Positions 10,171 through 18,620 of a stretch of DNA of 64,000 bases are shown in pieces. The DNA lies in NCBI RefSeq assembly GCF_004346685.1, contig NZ_SMCO01000010.1, positions 1-64,000 on the forward strand, read 5' to 3'. Below the pieces are notes generated by a model. It had not been told where the DNA came from. It saw nothing but the letters and a program-made list of their open reading frames with translations, and did no database searches. The position numbers and the translations under genes were made by a program. Numbering within the stretch: the stretch's first letter is position 1; every line of letters begins with the position of its first letter. This DNA is from Sulfurirhabdus autotrophica. GTDB lineage: Bacteria > Pseudomonadota > Gammaproteobacteria > Burkholderiales > SMCO01.

Positions 10171-10961
10171 TGATGCTTGAACAACCCGTCAAACCGGCAA
10201 AGTCTTTGCTCTCTGCAGCCGGGCGCGCAATTGGTGATTACGACATGATCCGTGAAGGGGACCGGGTGCTGCTGGGCCTGTCAGGTGGAAAGGACAGCTT
10301 ATCCCTTTTACACGTATTACTGGATTTGCAGAAACGGGCACCTATTCGTTTTGAACTGGCAGCTGTCACGGTAGATCCACAATCCCCTGATTTCGACCCT
10401 TCACCTCTCAAAGATTACATGGCTAGCCTAGGGGTGAAGTATTTTTATGAAAGCCAGCCTATTGTAGAACAAGCCAAAAAATCCCTGCAGGGAGATTCGT
10501 TTTGTGCGTACTGTTCCAGAATGCGTCGCGGCATTTTGTATCGAACAGCCCGGGAAAATGGCTATAACGTACTGGCTTTAGCCCAACATCTGGATGATCT
10601 GGCCGAAACCTTTCTCATGAGCACCTTTTTCGGAGGCAAATTGCGTACTATGAAGGCGCACTACCTCAACGACGCCAAAGATGTCCGGGTTATTCGTCCC
10701 TTCGTCTATGTCAGGGAGCGGCAAACCGCAGATTTTGCAGAGCGGGCGAGCTTGCCGGTAATACCCGAAAACTGCCCGGCCTGCTTTGCCATGCCCTCAC
10801 AGCGCATGCACATGAAAACCGTTCTGGCGCAGCTGGAGTCAGAAAATAACAAACTATTTGCAAGCTTGCTGACTGCCATGCGCCCCTTGATGGATGATAC
10901 CGCAAATGTGGGGGAAATACCCGAGGGCAGCAAAATCGTAGAAGTGCCTGAAGAATTATAA
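10167..10961 (+). CDS. ttcA: tRNA 2-thiocytidine synthetase family protein TtcA
   Basis: ATP-dependent enzyme of the PP-loop superfamily; TtcA uses an iron-sulfur cluster to thiolate cytidine 32 of tRNA. Visible: the PP-loop LSGGKDSLSLL at about residue 38, the cluster/active-site motif CAYCSRMRRGILY, HLDDLAETFLM, GGKLRTM, and ENCPACF supplying a third Cys. At 264 residues it is shorter than the E. coli enzyme. Three ATG codons in tandem overlap the upstream stop; any may be used. A divergent TtcA-like paralogue with another tRNA target is possible but less likely. Confidence 0.78.
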   Translation: MMMLEQPVKPAKSLLSAAGRAIGDYDMIREGDRVLLGLSGGKDSLSLLHVLLDLQKRAPIRFELAAVTVDPQSPDFDPSPLKDYMASLGVKYFYESQPIVEQAKKSLQGDSFCAYCSRMRRGILYRTARENGYNVLALAQHLDDLAETFLMSTFFGGKLRTMKAHYLNDAKDVRVIRPFVYVRERQTADFAERASLPVIPENCPACFAMPSQRMHMKTVLAQLESENNKLFASLLTAMRPLMDDTANVGEIPEGSKIVEVPEEL

Positions 10962-10990
10962 AACCATTAGTACTAAAGCAGGGAGACACC

Positions 10991-12187
10991 ATGTCAGATC
11001 AGCCACATATTCAGTCTTTTCAACCACCCCATCGCACCCTCATGGGCCCGGGGCCTTCCGATGTGCATCAACGCGTACTGGACGCCATGGCCCGCCCCAC
11101 GGTCGGCCATCTTGATCCGGCTTTTGTCGGGATGATGGAAGAATTAAAAACCCTGCTGCGCTATGCGTTTCAGACCAATAACGATTTAACCTTTCCCGTA
11201 TCCGGGCCAGGTTCCGTTGGCATGGAAACCTGCTTCGTTAACCTGGTAGAACCTGGCGATAAAGTCATAGTGTGCCGAAATGGCGTATTTGGCGGGCGGA
11301 TGGTAGAAAATGTAAAGCGTTGCGGTGGTGTACCGGTATTAGTAGACGATGCCTGGGGCAGTGCAGTAGACTCCGGCAAGTTGGAAGATGCGTTAAAAGC
11401 CAACCCGGATGCCAAAGTGGTCGCTTTCGTCCATGCAGAAACCTCCACCGGCGCCCAGTCCGACGCGAAAACTCTGGTAGAAATTGCCCACCGGCATGGT
11501 TGCCTGACCATAGTCGATGCAGTGACCTCCCTGGGCGGTACCCCGCTAAAAGTGGATGAGTGGGAGGTCGATGCGATTTATTCAGGCAGTCAAAAATGCC
11601 TTTCCTGTACCCCCGGTTTATCACCAGTCAGCTTTAGCGCGCGTGCAATAGAAACCGTTAAAAACCGCAAAACAGTGGTGCAAAGCTGGTTTATGGATCT
11701 GAATCTTGTACTGGGATACTGGTCAGCCGCCACTAAACGTACCTATCACCATACTGCACCGATTAATGCCCTTTATGGATTGCACGAATCATTGGTTATG
11801 CTGCAGAACGAAGGGCTGGAAAATTCATGGAACCGTCACGCCCATAATTACCAGGCATTGAAGGCTGGTTTTGATGCTATGGGACTCAAGTTTTTTGTGC
11901 AAGAAGACCAACGCCTGCCCCAGTTAAACGCGATCTGCATCCCGGAAGGAATAGACGATGCAGAAGTCAGACGCCGCTTGTTACAGGATTACAATCTGGA
12001 AATAGGCGTAGGGCTAGGTGACATGGCCGGCAAAATCTGGCGCCTGGGCCTCATGGGTTATAGTAGCAGGCCTGAAAATGTACTGCTGGCCTTGCGTGCG
12101 CTGGATGAAGTGCTAACGGATATGAAAGCACCCATCCAGTCAGGGAGGGCCGTGGTTGCTGCAAATGGTTTTTATGATGCAAAATAA
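10991..12187 (+). CDS. Serine-glyoxylate / alanine-glyoxylate aminotransferase
   Basis: PLP-dependent class V aminotransferase that transaminates glyoxylate to glycine using serine or alanine. The 398-residue protein has LMGPGPSDVHQRVL at the N-terminus, GHLDPAF, SGPGSVGMET, FVHAETSTG, DAVTSLGG and the PLP lysine motif YSGSQKCLSCTPGLSPVSF. A good ribosome site (ggag) precedes ATG 10991. In an autotroph it fits salvage of 2-phosphoglycolate through glyoxylate to glycine; in methylotrophs the same family serves the serine cycle. No other gene of either pathway is beside it, so its role is inferred from the family. Confidence 0.88.
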   Translation: MSDQPHIQSFQPPHRTLMGPGPSDVHQRVLDAMARPTVGHLDPAFVGMMEELKTLLRYAFQTNNDLTFPVSGPGSVGMETCFVNLVEPGDKVIVCRNGVFGGRMVENVKRCGGVPVLVDDAWGSAVDSGKLEDALKANPDAKVVAFVHAETSTGAQSDAKTLVEIAHRHGCLTIVDAVTSLGGTPLKVDEWEVDAIYSGSQKCLSCTPGLSPVSFSARAIETVKNRKTVVQSWFMDLNLVLGYWSAATKRTYHHTAPINALYGLHESLVMLQNEGLENSWNRHAHNYQALKAGFDAMGLKFFVQEDQRLPQLNAICIPEGIDDAEVRRRLLQDYNLEIGVGLGDMAGKIWRLGLMGYSSRPENVLLALRALDEVLTDMKAPIQSGRAVVAANGFYDAK

Positions 12188-12250
12188 TCTGGTTAGCAAG
12201 AATTTCGTCTGAGTGGCGCTTCGTTGTTTTGCTAGTGTAAAACAGCTTGT

Positions 12251-12369
12251 ATCAGGCAGAGATGCTGAGACGCAGGGGTAATCCGATTTTGGTGCCCCAG
12301 TATTTATTGTGGCTCCGCATACTTTACTATCAAGATGTTTTCTTCTGCGCCTTCGCGCCTCAGAGGTTA
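12251..12369. repeat. Inverted-repeat element, cgcagag-type, degenerate copy
   Basis: Left arm at about 12255-12275 (ggcagagatgctgagacgca) and right arm at about 12344-12369 (tctgcgccttcgcgcctcag) are imperfect reverse complements around a unique ~70-base centre. The organisation matches the better preserved element at 38882-39037. It lies directly upstream of the broken PEP-CTERM gene. Confidence 0.55.
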
Positions 12370-12402
12370 AAGAACTTAATTTCTCAACAAGGGATCTAAA
12401 AA

Positions 12403-13190
12403 ATGCAATTTAAACAAACTTTACTCTCAGCGTAGTGGTCAACTATTACCGGTTAACCCGGGTTTCGAGTTGTTAAATCCGTTGTTGCTCAGGGGTAAGT
12501 GCCTTGGATTTGGGTGTCACTCCCTGACGTTCGCTATTGAGCTGCTGGGCCCACCGTCTTAATACGCGCTCACTCACATCCAGTGAGCGGCTAGCCTCAG
12601 ATATTGAGTATCCATGGTTAAGCACCAAGCACACCGCTTTCTGTTTGAATTCAGGGGTAAAGGTTCTTCTCTTTCTGGCCTCAGTTGTCACTATGGCAAA
12701 TGCAATGAAATTTGTTCCCACGACTACAACTGTCATTACCTTCGATAATCTGGCTGACAGTAGTGTAACCACTTACGTCCTTGCAACCTGGACAGGAAGT
12801 CAGGATACCAGCGCTGGGAATACATTTATCCGTGCTAACCATGGACGCCTTGCCGCAATTGAGGTTGATTTTTCTGCTCCAGTTGTTTTTGAGGGTGCTG
12901 ACTACAATTCTTGGGGCGGTGCTCAAAGCGGATATGCTTTCGATCTATACTTGGGTGGAAATCTAGTGGCTCACGGCCCGCTTGATCCCAATACTTGCTG
13001 CTCACTGTCCTGGTTGAGTTCAGGTTATAGCGGGTTGGTTGATCATATTGCATTTAATGGATCAAGCGATGGTGCGGTTATCGATAACTTAACATACACG
13101 GTTTCTGCTGTTCCAGTGCCTGCTGCTGCATGGTTGCTGGGTTCTGGTCTGCTTGGATTAGTAGGTATTGCGCGGCGCAAAGTAGCTTAG
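12403..13190 (+). pseudogene. PEP-CTERM protein gene interrupted by an IS3-family remnant
   Basis: The ATG at 12403 opens MQFKQTLLSA, a typical start of a PEP-CTERM signal peptide, and then hits TAG at 12433, where foreign sequence begins. The rest of the gene resumes near 12690 (MANAMKFVPTTTTVITF) and runs to an intact C-terminal sorting signal: VPVPAAAWLLGSGLLGL followed by ARRK. Between them lies antisense transposase DNA. The body (FDNLADSS, DYNSWGGAQSGYAFDLYLGG, DHIAFNGS) resembles secreted beta-sandwich PEP-CTERM proteins. Read from TTG 12645, the inserted DNA supplies the hydrophobic run VKVLLFLASVVTMANA in frame, which could serve as a substitute signal peptide. It may therefore be dead or re-started. 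Confidence 0.65.
12473..12696 (-). pseudogene. Truncated IS3-family OrfA (helix-turn-helix part)
   Basis: Reading leftward, KRRTFTPEFKQKAVCLVLNH, then SISEASRSLDVSERVLRRW and LTPEQQRI, is the DNA-binding OrfA segment of IS3-group transposases. It stops at 12473 right after TPEQQRI, where intact proteins continue into a coiled coil and OrfB. No OrfB and no matching terminal repeats are present. The fragment is inserted in the signal-peptide region of a PEP-CTERM gene. It is clearly non-functional. Confidence 0.75.
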
Positions 13191-13211
13191 CAAGCCTTTT
13201 ACTCAAGATTG

Positions 13212-13236
13212 GCGGCCCAAATGGGTCGCTTTTTTT
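13212..13236 (+). terminator. Intrinsic terminator after the PEP-CTERM gene
   Basis: Stem gcggccc (13212-13218) pairs with gggtcgc (13223-13229) with one G-U pair and an aaat loop, followed at once by seven T residues. It is a classic rho-independent terminator, 22 bases after the PEP-CTERM stop codon. Confidence 0.8.
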
Positions 13237-13306
13237 GGAGCTTTTGAGAGTGCCTACCGCCACTTGTTTCTTTTGCCTGTCCGTGGCCGGTTATGGAATA
13301 AGACTA

Positions 13307-14395
13307 CTATTTATTGGGACTTTCGAGTTGCATGGGTTTATGGGCTCGACCCTGCGTAAATGCCTCTACAAGTGTGTCCATCGCGGAAAATAATAACTCG
13401 ATGCTGTACCCTGCAAGAAACGCGAGAGCCAAGGGAGTTAAGGGGGCCGTATTGCCTGCAATCTTTACCGAATCATCTCCTCCAACAAACCAAGCGATAG
13501 AAAAGCCAGCGAGGGCACCGAGCACGATCCGTAATTGGAGGCGGATCTTTGAAGCTCTTGTAAACGTGCGTGTTTTGATCTGTTGCGATAAGGTTCGCAG
13601 AACATATGCGCTGGCGCCAATCAATCCGTAAAGAATAGGCAGGATATACAGAGACATGATCGTTAGAGAAATAGCACCTGTTTGCATTTGCTGGGCTGCC
13701 TCTAAATAATCCTTATTTTTACTAATATATAATTTTAAATCTTCAGGGGCATTTTTGGCAGCTTCTTCGATAGTTCCCTTGAAGAATTTACCAACGATGT
13801 CTGCTTTGCTCAGTAGCGCGAGGTTCGCTTGCCATCGGTGCCACAAGTCTATGTACTTTGGATCGTTTTCTATCGTTTGAGTATTTTGCTGCGCACTTGT
13901 GGGGTCTTTTTTTTCTTGTATGTTTGCTGCGACCTGAATTTCAATAATTTCCTTGTGTATCCTCCTTGAATCATCGACAAGGGTCGAAAGAAAAACCCAG
14001 TAAACTTGGAAAAGCAACAGTATGACAATGAAGGAGATAGTAAATCCTTGATACCGAAGAACAGCTTTGCCGGCATCGGAAACGTTTCCCATTACACCTA
14101 GTCGAGGATTTGTCGCCTCAAGGCTTTGATAGGAGACAGGGGCGGTTGCAATACAGAGCTTACGGTAGGCATACCAAAATGCACTTTCTTCGTCCTCAGT
14201 CAATGTAGTGCGACTGGCCAATATATGCTTCGAATGCACGATCGTCGCCATAAGAGCTTCGTCAACGTTGCTCCCCTGCTCTGTTGCATAAGCCAATAGC
14301 AGATCTGCTGCATTGACGGCATCCACAAGGGTGTGGTCAAGCGTTTCTAGTGTTTGTCCTTGTTGACTAGGACTGCCTGCTGTTCCGGCGCTCAC
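13307..14395 (-). CDS. Hypothetical four-TM membrane protein
   Basis: A 362-residue protein with no family I recognise. A GTG start at 14395 follows a good agagga ribosome site. Hydrophobic segments lie at about residues 117-138, 241-264, 286-303 and 319-337. The first ~115 residues are soluble and helical. The loop between the first two membrane segments (about 140-240) is long, polar and predicted helical (NTQTIENDPKYIDLWHRWQ). The gene stands between the terminator of the broken PEP-CTERM gene and an unknown secreted protein; codon use looks slightly different from the methyl-cycle genes. It could be a recent accessory gain. Confidence 0.6.
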   Translation of the reverse strand: MSAGTAGSPSQQGQTLETLDHTLVDAVNAADLLLAYATEQGSNVDEALMATIVHSKHILASRTTLTEDEESAFWYAYRKLCIATAPVSYQSLEATNPRLGVMGNVSDAGKAVLRYQGFTISFIVILLLFQVYWVFLSTLVDDSRRIHKEIIEIQVAANIQEKKDPTSAQQNTQTIENDPKYIDLWHRWQANLALLSKADIVGKFFKGTIEEAAKNAPEDLKLYISKNKDYLEAAQQMQTGAISLTIMSLYILPILYGLIGASAYVLRTLSQQIKTRTFTRASKIRLQLRIVLGALAGFSIAWFVGGDDSVKIAGNTAPLTPLALAFLAGYSIELLFSAMDTLVEAFTQGRAHKPMQLESPNK

Positions 14396-14601
14396 TGTAT
14401 CCTCTTTCCATCTTAAATTACGTTAGTTAGTCAATCCTGTGTAAAGCATAGTCTATGGTTAGACTATGCACAATATCATTGGCAAACACCCTTGGATCTC
14501 AATGACAGAAAAAAGTGATTTTCACAAATTAAAGCTGTTAATTTTAAATCATGGTCAGAGAGTTTCCACGTAAGCTTGGACTAAGAGATTGGGTGCCAAA
14601 C

Positions 14602-15312
14602 TCAGCAACCGCAAGCCGCAAAACGCCCAGAAAGCTGGGCTGCTGTGTGCATCAATTCCCCTTTACCGGCTTGTGATGATAAATAAAGCCGATAATCAAA
14701 ACCGCAATTATCGTCTGGGAGGCTAAGCAGTAAATCGATCTTGCCATCTCTGTCAAGATCGCCTATCCAATGAATAAAAGGGGCTGTATCCCCACCATAA
14801 TGACCTTCAATTTCAGTTTTAAACAGGAATTGTTTTGTTTTGCCATCACTCACGTGGTAACGAAAGCCTCCGTATTCAGGAAGCTTTACCCATGTGACTG
14901 TTAATGGTGTGGTTCCCCACGGCAAGTGCCATTGACCAAGCGTTTTCAATTTTGAGTAATGTCCTGATTCAACCATCGGGTTGTTGGCTTTAAACCATGT
15001 TGTGACTTTGCCAATTTTAAGTGGAAAGCCGTTAAACAATGCAATTGGATTATCATTAACGTGCAAGACGTCAATTGGCTCGTTCTCATCCAGTATGTTT
15101 TTCGCGGTGGATGAAGTAATGCGCACTTTTGCATTCCGAACTTCACAGTTTGATGCGTTGCAATAGAGTCCGTACCAGGCGCTTTTTCGAGGAAAGGTAT
15201 CTTTGCTAAACGTATCGTTATAATCAATTACAACAATTGGCTTGGGAGGCCCTGCGTAGGAAAGCCCGGAGAATGTGATCAAGGCTGCAATAATGACTTT
15301 ATTTCTAAACAT
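14602..15312 (-). CDS. Hypothetical secreted protein with a C-terminal FG-GAP-like segment
   Basis: A 236-residue exported protein of unknown function. The N-terminus MFRNKVIIAALITFSGLSYA is a clear Sec signal peptide with cleavage after YAG or SYA. The mature domain contains two closely spaced Cys (YCNASNCEV) and near the C-terminus a calcium-loop-like GDLDRDGKIDLLLSLPDD as found in FG-GAP/VCBS repeats, then a terminal Cys pair (AACGC). It lies about 90 bases downstream of the sortase gene on the same strand, so it may be transcribed with the sortase operon; a functional link is not shown. Confidence 0.6.
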   Translation of the reverse strand: MFRNKVIIAALITFSGLSYAGPPKPIVVIDYNDTFSKDTFPRKSAWYGLYCNASNCEVRNAKVRITSSTAKNILDENEPIDVLHVNDNPIALFNGFPLKIGKVTTWFKANNPMVESGHYSKLKTLGQWHLPWGTTPLTVTWVKLPEYGGFRYHVSDGKTKQFLFKTEIEGHYGGDTAPFIHWIGDLDRDGKIDLLLSLPDDNCGFDYRLYLSSQAGKGELMHTAAQLSGRFAACGC

Positions 15313-15404
15313 AGTGGTGCTCCATTGAGGTAATACTTTTAGCCGTTATCTGAAAAGTTTTGGGTGCAGGCTGGTTACGAAACAGACAGTCGAATATTCG
15401 TAAT

Positions 15405-16004
15405 TTATACGCCTGTATAATTAGCCTCTGCCGTTACAACATACCGCAATGGCCCGCCAGGTAGGATTGCGTCAAATGGATAACAGGTAATCAATGTCAG
15501 TCTGGCGTTTTCAGAATTTCTGGTCACCCAAGTATCGTGTTTATCTACCACTTGCATTGCACTGATGCGGTAACCTTTTACTTTTCCATCGGGGCTTTCT
15601 ACAAGCAGTTGATTGCCAGCCTCCAGTTTTTTTACAAAATTAAAATGCGTATCACGGTGAGCGCTTAATACGCTGTTGCCGGTTTGTCCCGGCAGTGGTG
15701 TGCCGCTTAGGTGACCGGGGCCAAAGGCGAGGGTTCTGCCGCTGGCGCCTGCGAGCACGTAAAGATCGACACCTTGAGAAGGTACCCGTAACCGGGCAAC
15801 TGGCCAGGTATCTGCCCAGGGCCAGGGCTTCACTTCTTTTTCACCGGCGCGTGTCTTCTCCCATGCAGTGCGCAGCAGGTGTTGAGCCAGTTGCGCCTTG
15901 AGATGGATGTAGGCAGCTTCACCTGTTTGCCAGACGCCTGCCAGTAGCAGTGCGCCGATAAGCAAGCTACGCCAGGTAATTTTTTTGGCGCCAATCTTTA
16001 GCAT
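15405..16004 (-). CDS. Class GN sortase of the proteobacterial dedicated sortase system
   Basis: Membrane-anchored transpeptidase expected to cleave an LPXT-like signal on the adjacent target protein. The 199 residues comprise one N-terminal membrane helix (about 12-27) and a sortase fold with the catalytic triad in place: His116 in SAHRDTHF, Cys174 in TLITCYPF and Arg187 in GGPLRYV. The length and the motif SAHRDTHF match the family defined in TIGRFAMs as the marine/proteobacterial sortase. It begins 2 bases after the target stop codon, so the two are translated from one message. Gram-negative sortases of this type are almost always single-substrate enzymes with a neighbouring target, as here. 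Confidence 0.92.
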   Translation of the reverse strand: MLKIGAKKITWRSLLIGALLLAGVWQTGEAAYIHLKAQLAQHLLRTAWEKTRAGEKEVKPWPWADTWPVARLRVPSQGVDLYVLAGASGRTLAFGPGHLSGTPLPGQTGNSVLSAHRDTHFNFVKKLEAGNQLLVESPDGKVKGYRISAMQVVDKHDTWVTRNSENARLTLITCYPFDAILPGGPLRYVVTAEANYTGV

Positions 16005-16006
16005 GG

Positions 16007-18175
16007 TTAACCCCTCAACCGGGTATCAGCGAAACGTATTTTTCGGGTAAACCCAAGTAGTGCAGCCAGTGACAGTGCACCTAGGCCCAATGCCAGATTT
16101 AGCTCAGCCGGTGTGGCAGTTTGCGGCAGGGTGCCGAACACGGCTTCATGACTCCATCCTTCCGGTAGATTGGTTGGCATGCCGGCGGTGTTAAGTGCTT
16201 CGTCTTTTGGTCGTGCAGGGGTGACATCAACGGCAACAAGGCTGGTGTATTTGCTGACCAGGTGATGAGTAAGAGCTACCTCGACGACTTGTTTTTTGAC
16301 CGCCTCTGGGTCTGCGCCATCATGGATTGAATCGATCAGGGCACCGATTTTTTTGCGCGCCCATAATGCCGGTACGCCATTTTCGTCTTTTCCGCCTTTT
16401 AAGGGTAAGGTCATGCGCCAAGGCTGGTTGCCGCGTTTTCCTTGCAGCGTGACTTCGCCTTTCAGTTCATCCATTGCGGCGATGACGATGACTGGTTCAC
16501 CCAGATACAGATCCGGAATTTTGTTTGGCCACATTTCCACTGATTGCGCATCTGTCCATTTGATCTGGATGTCGGTCAGAACCGGGCTTTCAAGTTTTGA
16601 AAACAGCTGGCTCATTTTTTCCTTTACTTCGGAAACATCGCCGATATAAGTGAAAGTGCCATGGCCGAACTCTGCCGCCTTGCTCATGAAGTAACTATTG
16701 GGCGCGCTGCCGATACCGACAGTGAACAAACGGGAATTGCCCAGTTTTTGTTTGATGATGCCAAACAGTTGGTCTTCGTTACCAACGCTGCCGTCTGTTA
16801 AAAATATGACCTGACGAACGACCTGAGTTTCACTGCTGTTGTTTAGGGCGGCGTTAAGGGCTGCTGCGATTTCTGTTCCACCAGTCGCCTCCAGACGGTT
16901 AACGTAATTATTCGCCTGACTGATGTTGTTATTGGTGACGGGTACTGAGGAGGGAAACAGCATATCCGTAATCGAATTAAACTGAATCACGTTGAATCGG
17001 TCTTGTGGACTCAGACGAGCCAAAGCCAGAGTAAGTGATTGCTTAGCTTGTGTGAGCGATGTGCCGGACATGGAGCCGGAAGTGTCGATCACAAACACAA
17101 CCTCCCGTGGCAATTTGGTTTCAGCAATCTGAGGCGCAGGCGGCATAACCATCATCATAGCGTAGGTTTTGTCAGCCTTGCGCTGGGTGAAGAGTGCTGC
17201 CTGTGGCGCATTAATCAGTGCGGGCGCCCATACCAGTTCAAAGTCCTTGTTGGCAGGTACTTCGCCTTCTTTTAGTGAGATTACATAGTGATTGTCAGGC
17301 AGTTTTTGGGTGTTTATCGGGTGGTAGGGGCTTTCCAGACGGGCTAATGGGAAGCCGGCATCCAGTTCAACCCTGATACTCACCGGATTAATGGATTTAT
17401 TGGCGGGGTGCAGTACCACCGGTGTAATACGCGCTGCATCAGGAACAACATTGGTGTTGTTTGCCCAGCCCGTACCGGCAAACCCGCTTACTTGCTGTGT
17501 GCCTGGAATGTAACGAGGTGCCACTACCATTGGAAAGCGCAGGTGGAAGGTGCCTTGGTCGTAATGCAGAGTTTGCTGGTATTCAATCTCGATGGTTACA
17601 TCTTCCCCGGGGCCGATATTGGCAACGCTGGTGGTGAAAATATTCGGGCGTTCCTGCTCTACCAGTGAGGCTTTTTTACCTTCTTGCTTGGCTTGTTCAT
17701 AGGTTGCACGGGCAGCTTCTTTTTCTTTGACTTGCCCTTGAATCATACGGCTACCTATGCGCATATTCAGATGATCAACGGCAGCATTTTCAGGCAAGGG
17801 GAATACATACACTCCCTCGGCCCAGGTTGTAGATGGGTTGTGAAAGCGCTGAGTCACATGGGTGCGGGAGACCAAACCTGACACGTGCATGACCACGTCT
17901 GTTTTTAAGGTTGGCGCGAGCTGGTATTCACCTTTCACACCCGTTTTGAATAACAGACTACCTTCTTGCGCATCAGAGAGTTTGACTGGTGGGGTAGTCT
18001 CATCTTCGGCTGAAACCGTTGCATTGGCATTGCCCGCAAGCAGGAGCACAAACACACTGGCGATCAGGCTGAATATGATGCTGACGGCTACGCCTCCTGC
18101 AACGATCCGCAAGAGGTCGGCTACGATAGCGCGTGCAGGGTAGGGTAACCGGGTAGTTTCGTTGGTGGTATTCAT
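16007..18175 (-). CDS. Sortase target protein with VIT and von Willebrand A domains
   Basis: A 722-residue envelope protein that is the expected single substrate of the sortase downstream. ATG 18175 is chosen because a ggag ribosome site precedes it and the product then begins with a basic segment and a long hydrophobic helix (VSIIFSLIASVFVLLLAG). A VIT domain follows (DVVMHVSGLVSRTHVTQRF to KEKEAARATYEQAK). Next comes a von Willebrand A domain with the metal-site motif VIDTSGSMSG. The end carries the sorting signal: LPQTAT at about residue 683, a hydrophobic helix (LALGLGALSLAALLGF) and a basic tail (TRKIRFADTRLRG). Its start overlaps the small gene upstream by four bases. The biological role of these proteins is unknown. 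Confidence 0.92.
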   Translation of the reverse strand: MNTTNETTRLPYPARAIVADLLRIVAGGVAVSIIFSLIASVFVLLLAGNANATVSAEDETTPPVKLSDAQEGSLLFKTGVKGEYQLAPTLKTDVVMHVSGLVSRTHVTQRFHNPSTTWAEGVYVFPLPENAAVDHLNMRIGSRMIQGQVKEKEAARATYEQAKQEGKKASLVEQERPNIFTTSVANIGPGEDVTIEIEYQQTLHYDQGTFHLRFPMVVAPRYIPGTQQVSGFAGTGWANNTNVVPDAARITPVVLHPANKSINPVSIRVELDAGFPLARLESPYHPINTQKLPDNHYVISLKEGEVPANKDFELVWAPALINAPQAALFTQRKADKTYAMMMVMPPAPQIAETKLPREVVFVIDTSGSMSGTSLTQAKQSLTLALARLSPQDRFNVIQFNSITDMLFPSSVPVTNNNISQANNYVNRLEATGGTEIAAALNAALNNSSETQVVRQVIFLTDGSVGNEDQLFGIIKQKLGNSRLFTVGIGSAPNSYFMSKAAEFGHGTFTYIGDVSEVKEKMSQLFSKLESPVLTDIQIKWTDAQSVEMWPNKIPDLYLGEPVIVIAAMDELKGEVTLQGKRGNQPWRMTLPLKGGKDENGVPALWARKKIGALIDSIHDGADPEAVKKQVVEVALTHHLVSKYTSLVAVDVTPARPKDEALNTAGMPTNLPEGWSHEAVFGTLPQTATPAELNLALGLGALSLAALLGFTRKIRFADTRLRG

Positions 18176-18384
18176 TTTTGTTCTCCATTCCATGCTTGCC
18201 AGGTTTTGATCATGCGCAGGTGAGTGCGCGGCTGAAAACGATGTCCTGATCGCCATGCCACCCAGGCGCGTTGGATTTTGCGCACCCGGGGCTTGGGTTG
18301 TCGTTTGCACAGGCAGCCCATTTCGGTATCTTCTGCAAAGCATTTATCTCGGTTGCTGACATAAGCACAGCTGGTTTTGCACAT
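18172..18384 (-). CDS. Small Cys-rich basic protein at the head of the sortase operon
   Basis: A 70-residue reading frame with strong translation signals: aaggag seven bases before ATG 18384, and a stop that overlaps the start of the sortase target as ATGA. The spacer gagaacaaaa before this ATG is repeated exactly before the target ATG. Five Cys fall in the first 26 residues (MCKTSCAYV, DKCFAED, GCLCKRQ), followed by a very basic, Trp-rich half (RAWVAWRSGH, KTWQAW). There is no signal peptide or membrane segment, so a cytosolic, possibly metal-binding or nucleic-acid-binding protein is plausible. I know no family for it. It may act on, or couple translation of, the target. Confidence 0.6.
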   Translation of the reverse strand: MCKTSCAYVSNRDKCFAEDTEMGCLCKRQPKPRVRKIQRAWVAWRSGHRFQPRTHLRMIKTWQAWNGEQK

Positions 18385-18559
18385 TTTTGTTCTCCTTAGG
18401 CAACAAGTTATTGATACTCAGATTGGCTGGCTTCAATGGACTGCTTCGAAACGGCTTCTGACAGTTCTCATTTAAAGCCATGAAAGTGACCTGATAAGGC
18501 GGGAGATATGGAAAAGCTGAGATGAAATGTGGCAAAAAAAAGGCAATTGCCTTCAGGCG

Positions 18560-18588
18560 TTAACTGTGTGCATGCAATCGTGTATATT
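18560..18588 (+). promoter_or_regulatory. Candidate sigma-70 promoter for the sortase two-component genes
   Basis: ttaact (18560-18565) and tatatt (18583-18588) are separated by 17 bases, placing a start about 25 bases before the response regulator ATG. Just upstream, 18540-18553 is the palindrome aaggcaattgcctt, a possible operator. A weak sigma-54-like pattern also overlaps this area (see findings). Confidence 0.4.
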
Positions 18589-18620
18589 CGCTTCATCGGT
18601 TTTAATCAGGTAACAAGCAA

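Noticed and set aside
18344-18535. A 63-residue minus-strand frame upstream of the small Cys-rich gene
   Set aside because: It has no ribosome site, overlaps the better supported gene, and has no features of a real protein.
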